Assembly (NCBI GenBank): GCA_963682025.1
Contig: OY821517.1
Coordinates: forward strand, 18,316,048-18,380,047
Reading direction: 5' to 3'
DNA: 64,000 bases
Origin: Cordilura impudica
Taxonomy: Eukaryota > Arthropoda > Insecta > Diptera > Scathophagidae
Shown: positions 1 through 11,512 of the stretch, one piece after another
Position numbering within the stretch: position 1 is the first letter of the stretch
How the letters are laid out: every line of letters begins with the position of its first letter
Notes under the pieces: model-generated
Told to the model about the DNA's origin: nothing
Seen by the model: only the letters and a program-made list of their open reading frames with translations
The model's database searches: none
Program-made: the position numbers and the translations under genes

Positions 1-35
1 CGATTTCGCGTAAGTTATAACACATAATTGTGTTA

Positions 36-398
36 TCTATAATCTTAATAGGCTGTGCGATCTCTTGTGACCGATGTTTTGTTCTACCGTTTTATGCCGA
101 TTTTGACCAAACTATATTATTTGAAAGGTATTTCGCTTTAGCCGTCTTGCAGATTTTCAGATTTTTAATTTTTTTCGTTTATATTGAGTAAATTGCATTT
201 AAAGTTGCTACTAACACATACATAAAATTATACATATGCTATGTGTGTTTTATTAAATTTGTTAATGGGTTTTTTAATGAGTTTGTTATTTTCATTCACA
301 ATAATAAACCGTAAAAGTGTTGGTTTGCGAATTGGCTAAGTTTAAAAATAAAGCTGCCTAGAAATTGCACTCCAATTTCGAGCGCTGGAATCTGCTAG
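36..398 (+). mobile_element. Non-autonomous Helitron, copy 1
   Basis: The element starts with TCTATAATCTTAATAGG after an A and ends with GGAATCTGCTAG before a T. That fits the Helitron rule of TC at the 5' end, CTRR at the 3' end and insertion between A and T. A degenerate small hairpin (CTCCAATTTCGAG, clean in other copies as CTCGAATTTCGAG) sits just upstream of CTAG, as expected for a Helitron 3' end. Related copies with the same two ends occur at 48344, 54337 and 58378, and a worn one near 40240. It has no coding capacity, so it would depend on a Rep/helicase made elsewhere. Confidence 0.75.
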
Positions 399-470
399 TA
401 TCACATAATTACATACTTACCAAGTACTTGTAGTCGGTGATAGAGATTTGCGTGCCCAAGACATCGTGTT

Positions 471-850
471 GCACTGTGTTATCTTCAAAAAGGAAAAACA
501 ATCAACGGCGAGTATTATGTTAACTTAATGCTGTGTTTAAGTGAAGAAATTAAGGGTAAAAAGGCCGCATATGGCGAAAAAGAAAGTTTTGCTTCATCAA
601 GAAAATACTCCAGGAATGCACCCATCCACCATTGCGAGGGCCAAAATCTATGAACTAAAGGTAGAATTGCTTCATCATGCACCCTATTCGCCAGGTTTAG
701 CTTCCTGGATTATTTTCTAACAATGAGGAAGTGGAGTATGCGGTTGATAGCTACTTTAAGCAGCTAGACAGTTCTTACCACAAACAGGGTATCGAAGCTA
801 TTGAATATCAGGTCGGGTTGTTCAGGGACCGCCCTCGTAATTGCACTTAG
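471..850 (+). pseudogene. Decayed DD34D mariner transposase, C-terminal half
   Basis: Conceptual reading over several frames gives the run GKTINGEYYVNL, then RPHMAKKKVLLHQENTP (from about 570), then YSPGLAS, then SNNEEVEYAVDSYFKQLD. These match the order of blocks in mariner transposases: KGxTINGEYY, HQDNAPxH, PxxYSPDLAPSDY, then the tail. The second catalytic aspartate of the HQDN box is Glu here, and the YSPDLAPSD box is broken. There are stops and frameshifts, no intact ORF and no recognised terminal repeats. It is a dead relic; the subfamily is uncertain. Confidence 0.65.
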
Positions 851-2939
851 TAAGTCTTTGAATTAAAGAATTAAATTTTACCTTTTTTATTAAGTGTACT
901 TAAGCCCTTGGCGAACGCGTTTAAATCTGCGCCGTCGTAAATTCCAAAAAAAAAAATATGATCGGGGTGGTTCGGGCTTCTACTGAAACAGTCTAGAATT
1001 GGGATTGAATTCGCTGAAATAAATTAATTTCTGCCCTTGGAGAAATGGATACTTTCGTCATCCTGTTTGAAGTTCAAGTTGTTGCCCGTGTTTCTATCGA
1101 TTTTTCTTATAATTTAAAATGAGATTAAATTTTGCTTGGTTTGCTTTAGAGCAACAACCTAGTTTTATCTATTTTTGACCCCTTTAAACTAAATTGAGCT
1201 GCTTGAAGAATAATGTTTGTCTTTACAATTGTTTTCTACACCACGCATTATCATTTTTTATGATGTGAGGGGATTAACTTGAAGTCATCTTAAAATGACT
1301 AAATTTGAATGCATTTAAAAACCAGTAGTTCCAGAGGTAGAAATAAAAATGTCAAAGAAATGTAAACTTTTTTGTATTACAACATAACCCACAAATATTC
1401 AGCTTAAATGAATGCTGCAAATGTAGGTGTTCTTAGTTTTTTAGACATTTAGTCTTGTATAAAAATGTTCAGCACAATATATAACTATGGTCATCATTAT
1501 TATTTCAAATAATTCGTGTGAAAGATAAAATACACCATAATTTTCTCCTATTCTTTACATAATTTAATTCTTACTTTTCAAGGAAAAAAGAAAAAAAACA
1601 GACAACTTTATTTTCCAACAAACTAATTCCCTTTTTAGTCAAATAACAAAAACGCCTACACGTAAGAACCTAAAGGCAACATTATTATAAAAAAAATTAA
1701 TATAAAAAAAATTATTCTGCTTAAGAATGGTTCTTGATGATTGAAGATGAAATGAATGAACATCTTATCTTAGGGTGTGGTAAAAAGACAATATTATCTG
1801 AAATGATAATTTTAATTTGAGCTGGTGTACATATCATCCTTTTCTTTATGGGCATCTTTTCTTTTGTTTATGTATTTTGAATGACACAAATACATTAAAT
1901 GATGCTGAAAAGTGAATGAATATTTTGAAGATTTTGTCCAATAATAATATTTATATAAAGATAATCTTATCAAAAGAAACATGATTATAATTTGTTATTT
2001 CTTTACATAAGTAATTGATAAGCATTGTCTGAATTCCAACCCAGTGGGTAATGTCTCGTGTCATTTTTCTAAATTTAATAAATGTCAATATTTTTTCCCA
2101 GTGTATTATATAAAATTCATTCTTACAATAGTTAGCATACCAACAAAACAACTTTAAAAGCTTTAAATAATTATGTCGCATAATTCATTTTTTTTTCTTC
2201 AACTTTTGTTATTATTGTTTAAACAATTTTCAAAACCAAACTATAGAGATACGTACAAAAAAATGCATTGTTAAACTGACAACGAACAGAAATAAAAAAA
2301 AGAAAAAATACATTTCGTATTTTTGTTGACGCATTTAGTTGCTACAAGGGCTCCAGTGTCTGTTTAACCTGCCAGTTCAGATGACAAGTTTAATACTTGA
2401 TAAACCGAACCCCTCCCTGTATGAATGTTGCAATAACATAATAAAATATTCAATTTTAAACAAAAGGAAATCAGAAAACCAATAAATGTTTTATGTATTT
2501 ATTATATAATATAAATTTAGTTTTATTAAAATATTTCTTTTTTTATTAGGTAAAACTAACAATTATTTCTATAATTTTATTTCAATGCGATCGTAAGTGT
2601 GAAATCAAAGTCTTCTGACTTTGAGTTCAGATTTCATTTAAAGTGCTGACAAGTCTTTTTTTTAATATTGGCTTCTTACCTTTATAATAGTTTCGTAAAC
2701 ATTTAAAACAGCTCAGAGTATTTTGTACGAACAATAAATAATGACTAGACTCTTTTAAGCTTTAAATCGAATAATTAATTAGTTAAAATAAAATAATATG
2801 TTTAGTGAGATGAAAAAAAAATATGAATAACAAATTGTGGTAATACATAATAAATTAGAAATGCTATGATAAAAGTAGCAACAGTGACCGTTTTTTGTGG
2901 CATCATTATGAAAATAGTTTAGCCAATACAAAATTCATG
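851..2939. other. AT-rich intergenic DNA, nothing recognised
   Basis: No ORF with a plausible protein, RNA gene or clear element end was seen. A stretch near 2340-2430 containing CCCCTCCCTGTATG looks like a possible transposon terminus, but I could not find its partner. Confidence 0.6.
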
Positions 2940-4970
2940 TTTTGAAAAAAATAAAGAAACGAGATGAAAAAATAAGGAAAATAAATTAAAAAATAAATTT
3001 ATTATAAATAAAATAAAAAGAAGTGTAAAAAATAAGTGAAAAAATATAAAGAAATGTAAAATAAAAAATAAGTCAGAAAATATAAAGAAATGTAAAAAAA
3101 TATGTGAAAAAATGTAAAGAAGTAAAACAAAAAAAATTAAAACAAAAAAAATTAAAATAAATAAAAAAAAAATAAAAAAAAAAAAATAAAAAAAAAAATA
3201 AAAAAAAAAAAATAGAAATAAAAAAAAAAATTAAAATAAAAAAATTAAAATCATGAAAAAATAACAAAAAAAAATAACAAAAATAAGGAAAAAAAAAATG
3301 AAAAAAAAAATGATAAAAAAATAAAAAGAAATTGAAAACTATAAATAAATAAAAATTTAAATATATGAATAAGAAAATAAATACAAAAACAAAATAAATA
3401 AATACAAAAAAATTAAAAAAAAAACTAAAAAATTAAAAACAAAAAATAAATAACAAAAATAAATAAAATAATGAAAATAATGAACACAAAAAAATAAATA
3501 ACTCAAAAATTAAATTTAAAAAAATAAGAAAGTATTAAAAAATAATAAATTATGACAAAAAAAGAAATAAAAGGAATTAATAAAAAATGAACAAAAATTA
3601 AAATGAATGAAAAAATTAATAAAAATTAAAATGAATAAGAAAATTAATAAAAATTTAAATTTATAAAATAAATAAATAAACAGAACAATAAAAAAATTTA
3701 AAAAAAATTATAAAATTAAAAAATAAGATTGAAAAAAAAATAATAAGAAAATGAATAAAAACGAATAAAAAAATAAATTTAAATAAATGAATAAAAAAAT
3801 AAATACGAAAACAAAATTAATAAATACAAAAAAAAAAAAAATTAAAAATAGCTAAAAAGCAAAAAAAAAAAAGAAAAAATAAATAACAATAAGATAAATA
3901 AAAATAATATAAATAAAACAAAAATAAATAAAATAATGAAAATGATGTAAATAAAATTAATAGCTAAAAAATAAATTAAAAAATAAAAAATTTTGAATTA
4001 ATAAAAAATGAATAAAAATTAAAATAAATACAAAAATTAATAAAAATTATAATGAATAAAAAATCAATAAATATTAAAATGAATAAAATAATTAATAAAA
4101 ATTAAAATGAATAAAAAAATTAATAAAAATTTAAATGCATAAAAACATTAATAAAAATAAAAATGAATAAAAAATTAATAGAAATTAAATTTAATAAAAA
4201 TAAAATGATTAAAAAAATTAATAAAAACGAACAAAAATTAAAAAATAAAAATAAAGAAAATTGTTAAGACAATTATAAAGAATTAATAAAAAAATTTATA
4301 AGAATGATTAAAAAATGAATAAGAATGAATAAAAAAAAATGAATAAGAATGAATAACAAATAAAAATAAAAAAGTATTAAAAAGCATTAAAATTTTGAAT
4401 TAATAAAAAATAAATAAAAATTAAAATAAATACAAAAATTAATAAAAATTAGAATGAATAAAAAAATTAATAACAATTAAAATGAATAAAAAATTAATAA
4501 CAATTAAAATGAATAAGAAAATTAATAAAAATTTAATTGAATAAAAAAATTAATAAAAATAAAAATGAATAAAAAATTAATAGAAATTAAAACTAATAAA
4601 AATTAAAATGAATGAAAAAATTAATAAAAACGAACAAAAATTAAAAACAAAAATAAAGAAAAATGAACAAGAATTAATAAAAAATAAGAATGAATAAAAA
4701 ATGAATAAGAATGAATAAAAAATGAATAAGAAAATTAATAAAAAACACGAATAAAAAATTAATTAAAAATGAATAAAAAATTAATAAAAAAAAAAATAAC
4801 ATTAAAAAAAAAATTAAAAAAATTAAAAAAAAAATAAATAAATAAAAAATAAATAAATTAAACTAAAATAAATAAAGGAAAACAAATAAAAAATAAATAA
4901 GAAATAAAAAATAAAAAAGGCAAATAAAAATAAAAAAGGCAAATAAAAAATAAATAAAAAAGTAGATGTG

Positions 4971-5635
4971 AAAGAAAATAATTAAGGAGAAAATAATCAA
5001 GGAGAAAATAATTAAGGAAAAAAAGGAGAAAATAATTAAGGAGAATAAGGAGAAAATAATTAAGGAGAAAATAATTAAGGAGAAAAAGGAGAAAATAATT
5101 AAGGAGAAACAGGAGAAAATAATTAAGGAGAAAAAGGAAAAAATAATTAAGGAGAAAAAGGAGAAAATAAGTAAGGAGAAAATAATTAAGGAGAAAATAA
5201 TTAAGGAGAAAATAATTAAGGAGAAAATAATTAAGGAGAAAATAATTAAGGAGAAAATAATTAAGGGGAAAATAATTAAGGAGAAAATTATTAAGGAGAA
5301 AATAATTAAGGAGAAAATAATTAAGGGGAAAATAATTAAGGAGAAAATAATTAAGGAGTAAATAATTAAGGAGAAAATAATTAAGGAGAAAATAATTAAG
5401 GAGAAAATAATTAAGGAGAAAATAATTAAGGGGAAAATAATTAAGGAGAAAATAAGTAAGGAGAAAATAATTAAGGAGAAAATAATTAAGGAGAAAATAA
5501 TTAAGGAGAAAATAATTAAGGAGAAAATAATTAAGGGGAAAATAATTAAGGAGAAAATAATTAAGGAGAAAATAATTTAGGAGAAAATAATTTAGGAGAA
5601 AATAATTAAGGAGAAAATTATTAAGGAGAAAATAT
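4971..5635 (+). repeat. 15-bp minisatellite (GAGAAAATAATTAAG)n
   Basis: Head-to-tail copies of a 15-bp unit, about 40 in all. The first quarter also contains shortened units with extra GGAGAAAA blocks, and the rest is very regular with scattered single-base variants (GGGG for GGAG, AGTAAG for ATTAAG, ATTA for AATA). The period is a multiple of three, so long open frames appear by chance. It lies inside the A-rich tract and probably grew from it. Confidence 0.9.
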
Positions 5636-5994
5636 AAAAAAAATAAAAAATAAATAAAAAGAAATTAATAAAAAGAAATAAATAAAAAAATAAAAAAAAA
5701 TAAATAAATAAAAAGAAAAAAAAAAACAAAACAAAAAAACAAAATAGAAATAAATATTAAAAAAAAAAAAATAAAGAATAAAAAAAAAAAAAATTATTAA
5801 TATAAACACATAAATATATAAAAAAAATAATAAATAAATAAATAAAAAATAATAAATAAATAAATAAAAAAAAAAGAAAAAAAAAGAAAAATGTAAAAAA
5901 ATAACTAGGTAAAAAAAAAAACAAAAAATAAAAAAAAAATTAAAAAGAAAATGAAAATAAAAAGAATTAATAAATAAAATAAAAATAAATATAA

Positions 5995-6337
5995 TGCCGT
6001 TTTCTTTTCGGACAAAAAATGTCGCCCCTTTTTTTTGCCCTTTTTTCAAAAAGTGTATTTTTTTTTATATTCTGAATTAATAAAGGTTGCTCACCTTATC
6101 TTATATATCAATCCAAAGGTCTCAAAGTCGAGCCCTCATAAATCACAAAAAATTCGAGCCATTGACTTCTTTCAGGTCATAGTGGGAGAATATTTCCCCA
6201 TTGTTCCCCTTTTTTGAATATTTTCACCCTATGAATTTCAAGAGGATATATATGAACACAGAATATATAAAAAAATACACTTTTCCAAAAAAAGGGCAAA
6301 AAAAAGGCGACATTTTTTGTCAGAAAAGAAAACGACA
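5995..6337. mobile_element. MITE with about 75-bp inverted repeats
   Basis: The left arm, starting TGCCGTTTTCTTTTCGGAC, and the right arm, ending GTCAGAAAAGAAAACGACA, are near-perfect inverted copies extending inward through the AAAAATGTCGCC, GCCCTTTTTTC and GTGTATTTTTTT blocks. TAA lies immediately outside both ends and may be a 3-bp target duplication, which would suit PIF/Harbinger, but in such AT-rich flanks a 3-bp match is weak. No transposase coding is visible. Confidence 0.6.
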
Positions 6338-6820
6338 TAAGATTGAGTTTGAAATTGTTCAGGCTCAAGATCAAATGTTTCTACTTTTAATAAAGCAAAA
6401 GCATTAGCACGAAAATAAAATTTTTTATTTTTATAGAAAATAATAAAAATAAATGTAAGAAATAAAAAAAAATTCAAGAAATAAAATGAAATAAAAAAAT
6501 AAACCAAAAAAAGTTTATAAATAAAAACAAAATAAATATAAAAACAAATGAAGAAAATTGAATAAAAATAAATAAAATAAATATAAAAACAAATAAAGTA
6601 ATATAAATAAAAAATAAATTAAAAATAATTAAAAAATAAATAATAAATAATAAAAAAATTAATAAAAATATAAATAACAAGTAAATAAAAAAATATAAAA
6701 GAAAACAAAGAATTAATTGATTTACAAAATTTTAAAAAAAATAAATAAAAAAATAAATAATGAAATAAATAAATAATAAATAAAAAATAAAATAAAAAAT
6801 AAAATAAAAAAATGTATTGG

Positions 6821-7372
6821 ATCATTATTAGGATCGCGAAAAATAAGAATTAGTAAACTTTTCCAGCCCAGTGATTCCAAATGAAATTGTTTTTAAACAT
6901 ATTATAAACACCACAATAAGAACTTCGTGACTGGTTGTTTTCCCGCTGCCTGATAAATTAAAAGTAGAAGAAGAAGATTGCTACTTTTGAGTAACCTGTA
7001 AATTTTGTTAAATTTTTAAGTGTGAAGCACAACCAGACCGGTGCGGTCTGTTTTTCTCTTGCATGAAAAAATTTATACCCAATAAAAAAATCGACAATGC
7101 AACGGTAAAAAATGTCAATTTCATTTTGTGTAGACAGTGAGTGACAATACAATGGAAACTTTAAATAAAATATATTTTTGAATGCTCAATACCACAAAAA
7201 CGCTCATACATTAAAAATGTTTTTTTATATAAAAAAAAAAAAAAAAATAAAATAAATAAAAATAACGTAAAGCTTAACTTCAGAAAAAATAACAAAACTT
7301 AAAAGTATTCATTTTCATGCTGTTGATAAAACATTGCAAACCTTTACTATACAATAATTGAAAACTTTCCCT
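6821..7372. other. AT-rich DNA, nothing recognised
   Basis: A short stretch with a poly(A)-type run near 7230-7250. The small open frame on the minus strand at 6958-7152 has no recognisable similarity and no supporting context. Confidence 0.5.
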
Positions 7373-7493
7373 CTACTTTTGGTTTCAATATTTTGTTGGG
7401 AATCCATTATTTTTTAGTACTGCTTCACATCGCCGAGGCATGAAGTAATTTAAATTGTTGGTGATATCCATTGAAATTTTTTGCCACGCGAAC
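7373..7493 (-). pseudogene. Tc1-like transposase, C-terminal scrap
   Basis: On the minus strand one frame reads AWQKISMDITNNLNYF, then MPRRCEAVLKNNGFPTKY and a stop. This matches the end of Tc1-family transposases, where a W-x-x-I segment is followed by a SMPRR-x-x-A-V-I-x-x-x-G-x-PTKY tail. Only about 35 codons remain and nothing recognisable lies upstream, so it is a truncated relic. Confidence 0.6.
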
Positions 7494-8530
7494 ATTTTAA
7501 AACATATGATTTTATTCAAATATATTGGCGCTAGATGGCGTAACTAATAATATGTATTTTTACCGGTAAAAAGCGTTGATTTCTTCGACATCGCCTTGGG
7601 CTCAAAAACCTTATTATTTCGGTACTAGACGCGTTTTACTCAAACGTCACGTTCGGTGTTATAGAGTTAACTAGAATTTATTAGTCGTTGCCACTTTAAT
7701 TACAACCTTTGCGTGCTCATTATATTCTCAATAAAACTTATCTGAATTTGGTATTGTTCTAATATAGAAAAAGCAAAAAAAAAACAGACAAAGAAATGAA
7801 TTTTTAAATAATGCGTATAATATAATTGCCAGTTATTATATGAATTCGTAACACAACGAAGTAATGTGACGGATAAGTCTGATACAAATTTAATTGAAAT
7901 TATTGAATAACAATACCAAAACAATTTGTATTAATAAATATTGAATAATGTTATGGCAATAATTTCAATCACTAAATAACCAGTTTACTATCGTTTATAA
8001 AGTAAGAGGTTAAGATATTTGAACTCAATTGAAACAAAAAAAAAAAAAAAAAAAAAAAAAAAAACAAAATTAAAACATTTCATTGTTTAATAAAAATATT
8101 AACTACCATCAAATAAATAGCTCAAAGGTAAATGCATACCATTTTTTGTAACCCACGTTTTAAATTTATCTTTATAACCTTGAATTGTTTGGTATCAATA
8201 TACTCGTATTTTTACGAAAATGTCTTAATATTTCAAATTAAAGATTTACTTAAAATAATATAATAAAAAATTTAACAAGTATTTTTTTTCAATTCTTTTT
8301 TCGTTACAGGTAATTTATCTAATAATTTATTTTTATTATTAAAGTGGATTTATGTGGCTATAATTTTGATTTAAAATGATGCCGGAAATGCGTGAGTGTG
8401 CTAATAATTTAATTTTATATAATATAAAATTTTTGTGGATTGTGTTTGGTAATACACTGAAGTCTTAGTTAACGGTATTTGCAGAAACTAGATTTTTTTT
8501 TAAATAAATCTATATTGTATATATACATTA
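7494..8530. other. Intergenic DNA, nothing recognised
   Basis: AT-rich with a poly(A) run near 8036-8064. A GCGCTAGATGGCG phrase at about 7528 resembles short motifs often seen in insect repeats, but I could not tie it to an element. Confidence 0.5.
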
Positions 8531-8753
8531 GAGCGGCTCACAGTTTCTAAATGACAACTATCATTGGCTATTTTGACCTGGAAAAAGTGGAAACAGTTTC
8601 AAAAAACTAAAAAATATACCTTTTTTAAATTATGTACACCTAGAAAGGGGTCAACGCTCGACCAGAAATATTTTGGGAATCATTATAAAACAAACCAAGG
8701 TAGATGGGGGTACTTTTTCACTCTTTTTTCTCTCCATACACAGTGAGTCGCTC
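8531..8753. mobile_element. Small TA-flanked MITE (Tc1/mariner-type)
   Basis: The left end GAGCGGCTCAC and right end GTGAGTCGCTC are inverted repeats with one mismatch, and TA lies directly outside both (8529-8530 and 8754-8755). The 223-bp body has no recognisable coding sequence. TA target duplication and short inverted ends point to mobilisation by a Tc1/mariner-type transposase. Confidence 0.65.
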
Positions 8754-9610
8754 TAATATACATATATAAGGAAAGGTACTTTATGAAAAGGTACTATATA
8801 TATACATTTATAGTTTTATATATAATTGGTCTGAGCAACAAATTCGGGGTCTAAGGATGCATAATTCTTACGTGGGACAAATGTTAATGTAATAAAATTT
8901 TGGAGCTTGTGGGGCTACATCTTTAAGTTGTAATTTTTTTTGTTCAAGACTGTACGAAATAAGCCGAAAACAACAGTAGATGTGTTCATCTAAGTCAGCG
9001 GTTTCGTGAAGTTTTTAATTTCTGTTTTCAATATTTAAAAAATACTTACAAAAATCTATTTAATGCAAATTTTTTGTTGCGATATTACTTTATTAAGAAT
9101 CCCTGTAAATGCCGATAATATCGACTATTTTCTCTATTTTACTATGCCCTGTGCTTTATTTTGACAACTAAATAAAAACAAAAACAAACGAAAAACAAAA
9201 ACAGACGAAAAACAAAAAGAAACAAAAAACAAAAACAAACGAGAAACTATTTGTGTGTTTTCTTCTCGTTAATTTTCTTTTATTAAGTTAAAGTTAAAGT
9301 AATGTGAACACTGTTGAAATAATCAAAAATACTTTTAACATAATAATACTGTAACTACTTTATTTTTTATAATTTAATGTGCTTTGAAATTAAAATTACT
9401 TATTTTCACTTGTTTCAAAATATTTTTTCACTTTTCAATAAAACTTTACACTTAATACAACAACTTTTTGTTCGTCTTGAATTCATTCCTGAATAATTGG
9501 ATAACTTCCAATAAACATCTATTTTTCATAAAACTGAATTCTTGGGTTAGATTTATAGATAAAATATTTTTTAAAGTTTTAAAGAATTTATATTTATCCC
9601 TATCAAAGGA

Positions 9611-11396
9611 ATGGATAAGTTTTTAATCGGTTATAAAAGAAAAATAAGTAATAATGATACCGATGATAGTACCGGTAAAGATAGTGGGAATAAAAAATAC
9701 GCAAGTGAACAAGGAAGTAACTTTCCCAAGTCAAGAAAATACGATTCATTATATTTGTCATTAGGATTCACGAGTGTTCTGGTAAACGAATTGGAAAAAG
9801 CAATGTGTGTGGTTTGTACGAAAGTTTTGTCTGTTGAGATTATGAAACCAAGTAAATTAGGGCGTCATCTTGAAACTATGCATTTTGAATATATTGATAA
9901 ATCCATAGATTTTTTTCAAAGAAGACTAGAAGAGATTAATAAAAGAAAACAAACATTCAAAAAAATAGTTTCTGTTCCATCAAAAGAACTGTTTGCATCA
10001 TACCAAGTTTCCTATAGAATTGCGAAATGTAAAAACCCCATTCAATAGGTGAAACGTTAGTACTACCAGCAGCTATTAATATGGTTGACACAATGTTTGG
10101 AGAATCATATGCACAGCAGTTGCGAAATGCACCACTCGCGATAATATAGTTGGTAGAGGAATTGCTCATATATCTGAAGATCTTTGCGATCAGCTAGTTT
10201 ATCAACTGCACAAGCAATGTCAGGACGCAAAGCAGGTCTTCAAGCATTGGTTAAAAATAGATCACCTAAACTTATACGGACGCTCTGTATGCTTCATAGA
10301 GCAGTTCTTGTATCAAAAAATATGAGTGAGGAGTTTAATAACATATTTTGTATTGTTACAAAAGCTGTAAACTATATCAAAAACAGTCCTTTGAAAGAGA
10401 GATTATTTGGAAAGTTGTGTGAAGATATGGGAGCTGAATATACATCATTCTTGTACTATTGTGAAGTACGTTGGCTATCTCGTTCAAAATGTATTCAAAG
10501 AGTGTTCGAACTTAAAGACGAAATTGCGATCTTTCTTGCTGAAAATCACAAAGATGAGGCCTCTTTCTTTCGCAACGATAACTTTATTCTTAAATTTGCG
10601 TACTTAGTTGAACTTTTTAAAAAATTAAGCGATTTAAATAAATCAATTCAAGGTCCACAAATGCATGCTCTGATTCAAAAAGACAAATTCACGGCATTCA
10701 TGAAAAAATTGAAGCTATGGATATCCAATTTAGAAAGGGACATATCGTCGTTCGTAAATTATTGTGTTCTATATGTTTTTTTTTTGATTAATCCATGTTT
10801 AAGTTCTAATAGTTCTTACTCTTAAAGGCGTTTTCAAAGAGGAATTTTTTTTAAACAGAAAAAACCACAAACTATAGTACTTTCCTTGGTAAGAAGGTCG
10901 CAATAATTTTATCGGTTTAGTTTTTTTTTAATTAGCAACTAAACTTTAGCAACTAAACTTTAACAAAAAACATATAGAACACAATAATTTACGAACGACG
11001 ATATATGACATGATTCCAATTTGAAATGACGCCGGTACCTGAAGCAATATTAAAGCAATCAAAAATCTTTTTATTGAACATTTGCAAAGTTTACTAAAAC
11101 ATTTTTCACATTATTTCAACGATATTGATTTTACATAGTTTGCATGGATCTAGAATCCATTTTTGAATAACCAACTTGATGCAATTGAATTGACAATTTT
11201 TGAAAAAGAACAATTGATTGAAATATCTTGCGATACTTCATTGCAACAGGAATTTGATAGTAAAGCTTTAATTCAGTTTTGGGTGAAACGAAAAAAATAT
11301 TATATTACTTTGTCGGACAGAGGAACAATAGTGCTGTGAAACCGGATTTTCTGCTTTAGCAGCCATGAAATCGAAATATCGAAATCGTTTAGTTGT
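9611..11396 (+). pseudogene. hAT transposase pseudogene (SCAND3/ZBED5-like)
   Basis: The ATG at 9611 opens 145 codons with a BED-type zinc finger (CVVC about residue 61, HLETMH about residue 86), preceded by the YLSLGFTS motif of SCAND3/ZBED5-type transposases. After a frame break the protein resumes with GRGIAHISEDLCDQL. It then loses a block (probably an internal deletion before AMSGRKAGLQALVK) and continues with CEVRWLSRSKCIQRVFEL, the region around the conserved W-L-S-R. A MITE splits the frame after LERDI. Beyond it are AIELTIFEKEQLIEI, IQFWVKRKKYYI and the SALAAMKSKYRNRL part of the C-terminal dimerisation domain. Several stops make it non-functional. Confidence 0.8.
10745..11001. mobile_element. 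257-bp MITE inside the hAT gene
   Basis: Terminal inverted repeats of at least 34 bp start TCGTCGTTCGTAAATTATTG on the left and end with the exact inverse on the right. TA lies outside both ends (10743-10744, 11002-11003). Removing the element and one TA restores the transposase reading LERDI-YDMIPI, which confirms the boundaries. It has no coding capacity. Confidence 0.8.
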
Positions 11397-11512
11397 GGGT
11401 TCTTTTTCGGGTGGCTATTTCAACAATAACACCACAATTTGAGAAACTTTGTGCTTACAAACAAGCTCATTCAATTTTTTTCTATAAATATACATACCAA
11501 ATTTTTATTAAT

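Larger units (their letters stand above)
2940..6820. repeat. Strand-asymmetric A-rich low-complexity tract
   Basis: Almost 3.9 kb in which the plus strand is overwhelmingly A, in irregular units such as AATAAA, AAATTAAT and AAAATGAATA. T occurs mostly as single bases and G or C is rare. It is interrupted by a 15-bp minisatellite (4971-5635) and by a MITE (5995-6337). The phenylalanine/leucine-rich reading frames on the minus strand here are by-products of the composition, not genes. Confidence 0.85.

Noticed and set aside
4971..5635. CRISPR-like array
   Set aside because: The 15-bp units run head to tail without unique spacers, in eukaryotic DNA; it is a minisatellite.
3073..6049. Long Phe/Leu-rich minus-strand reading frames in the A-rich tract
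   Set aside because: They are simple translations of T-rich low-complexity sequence with no signal or conserved domain.
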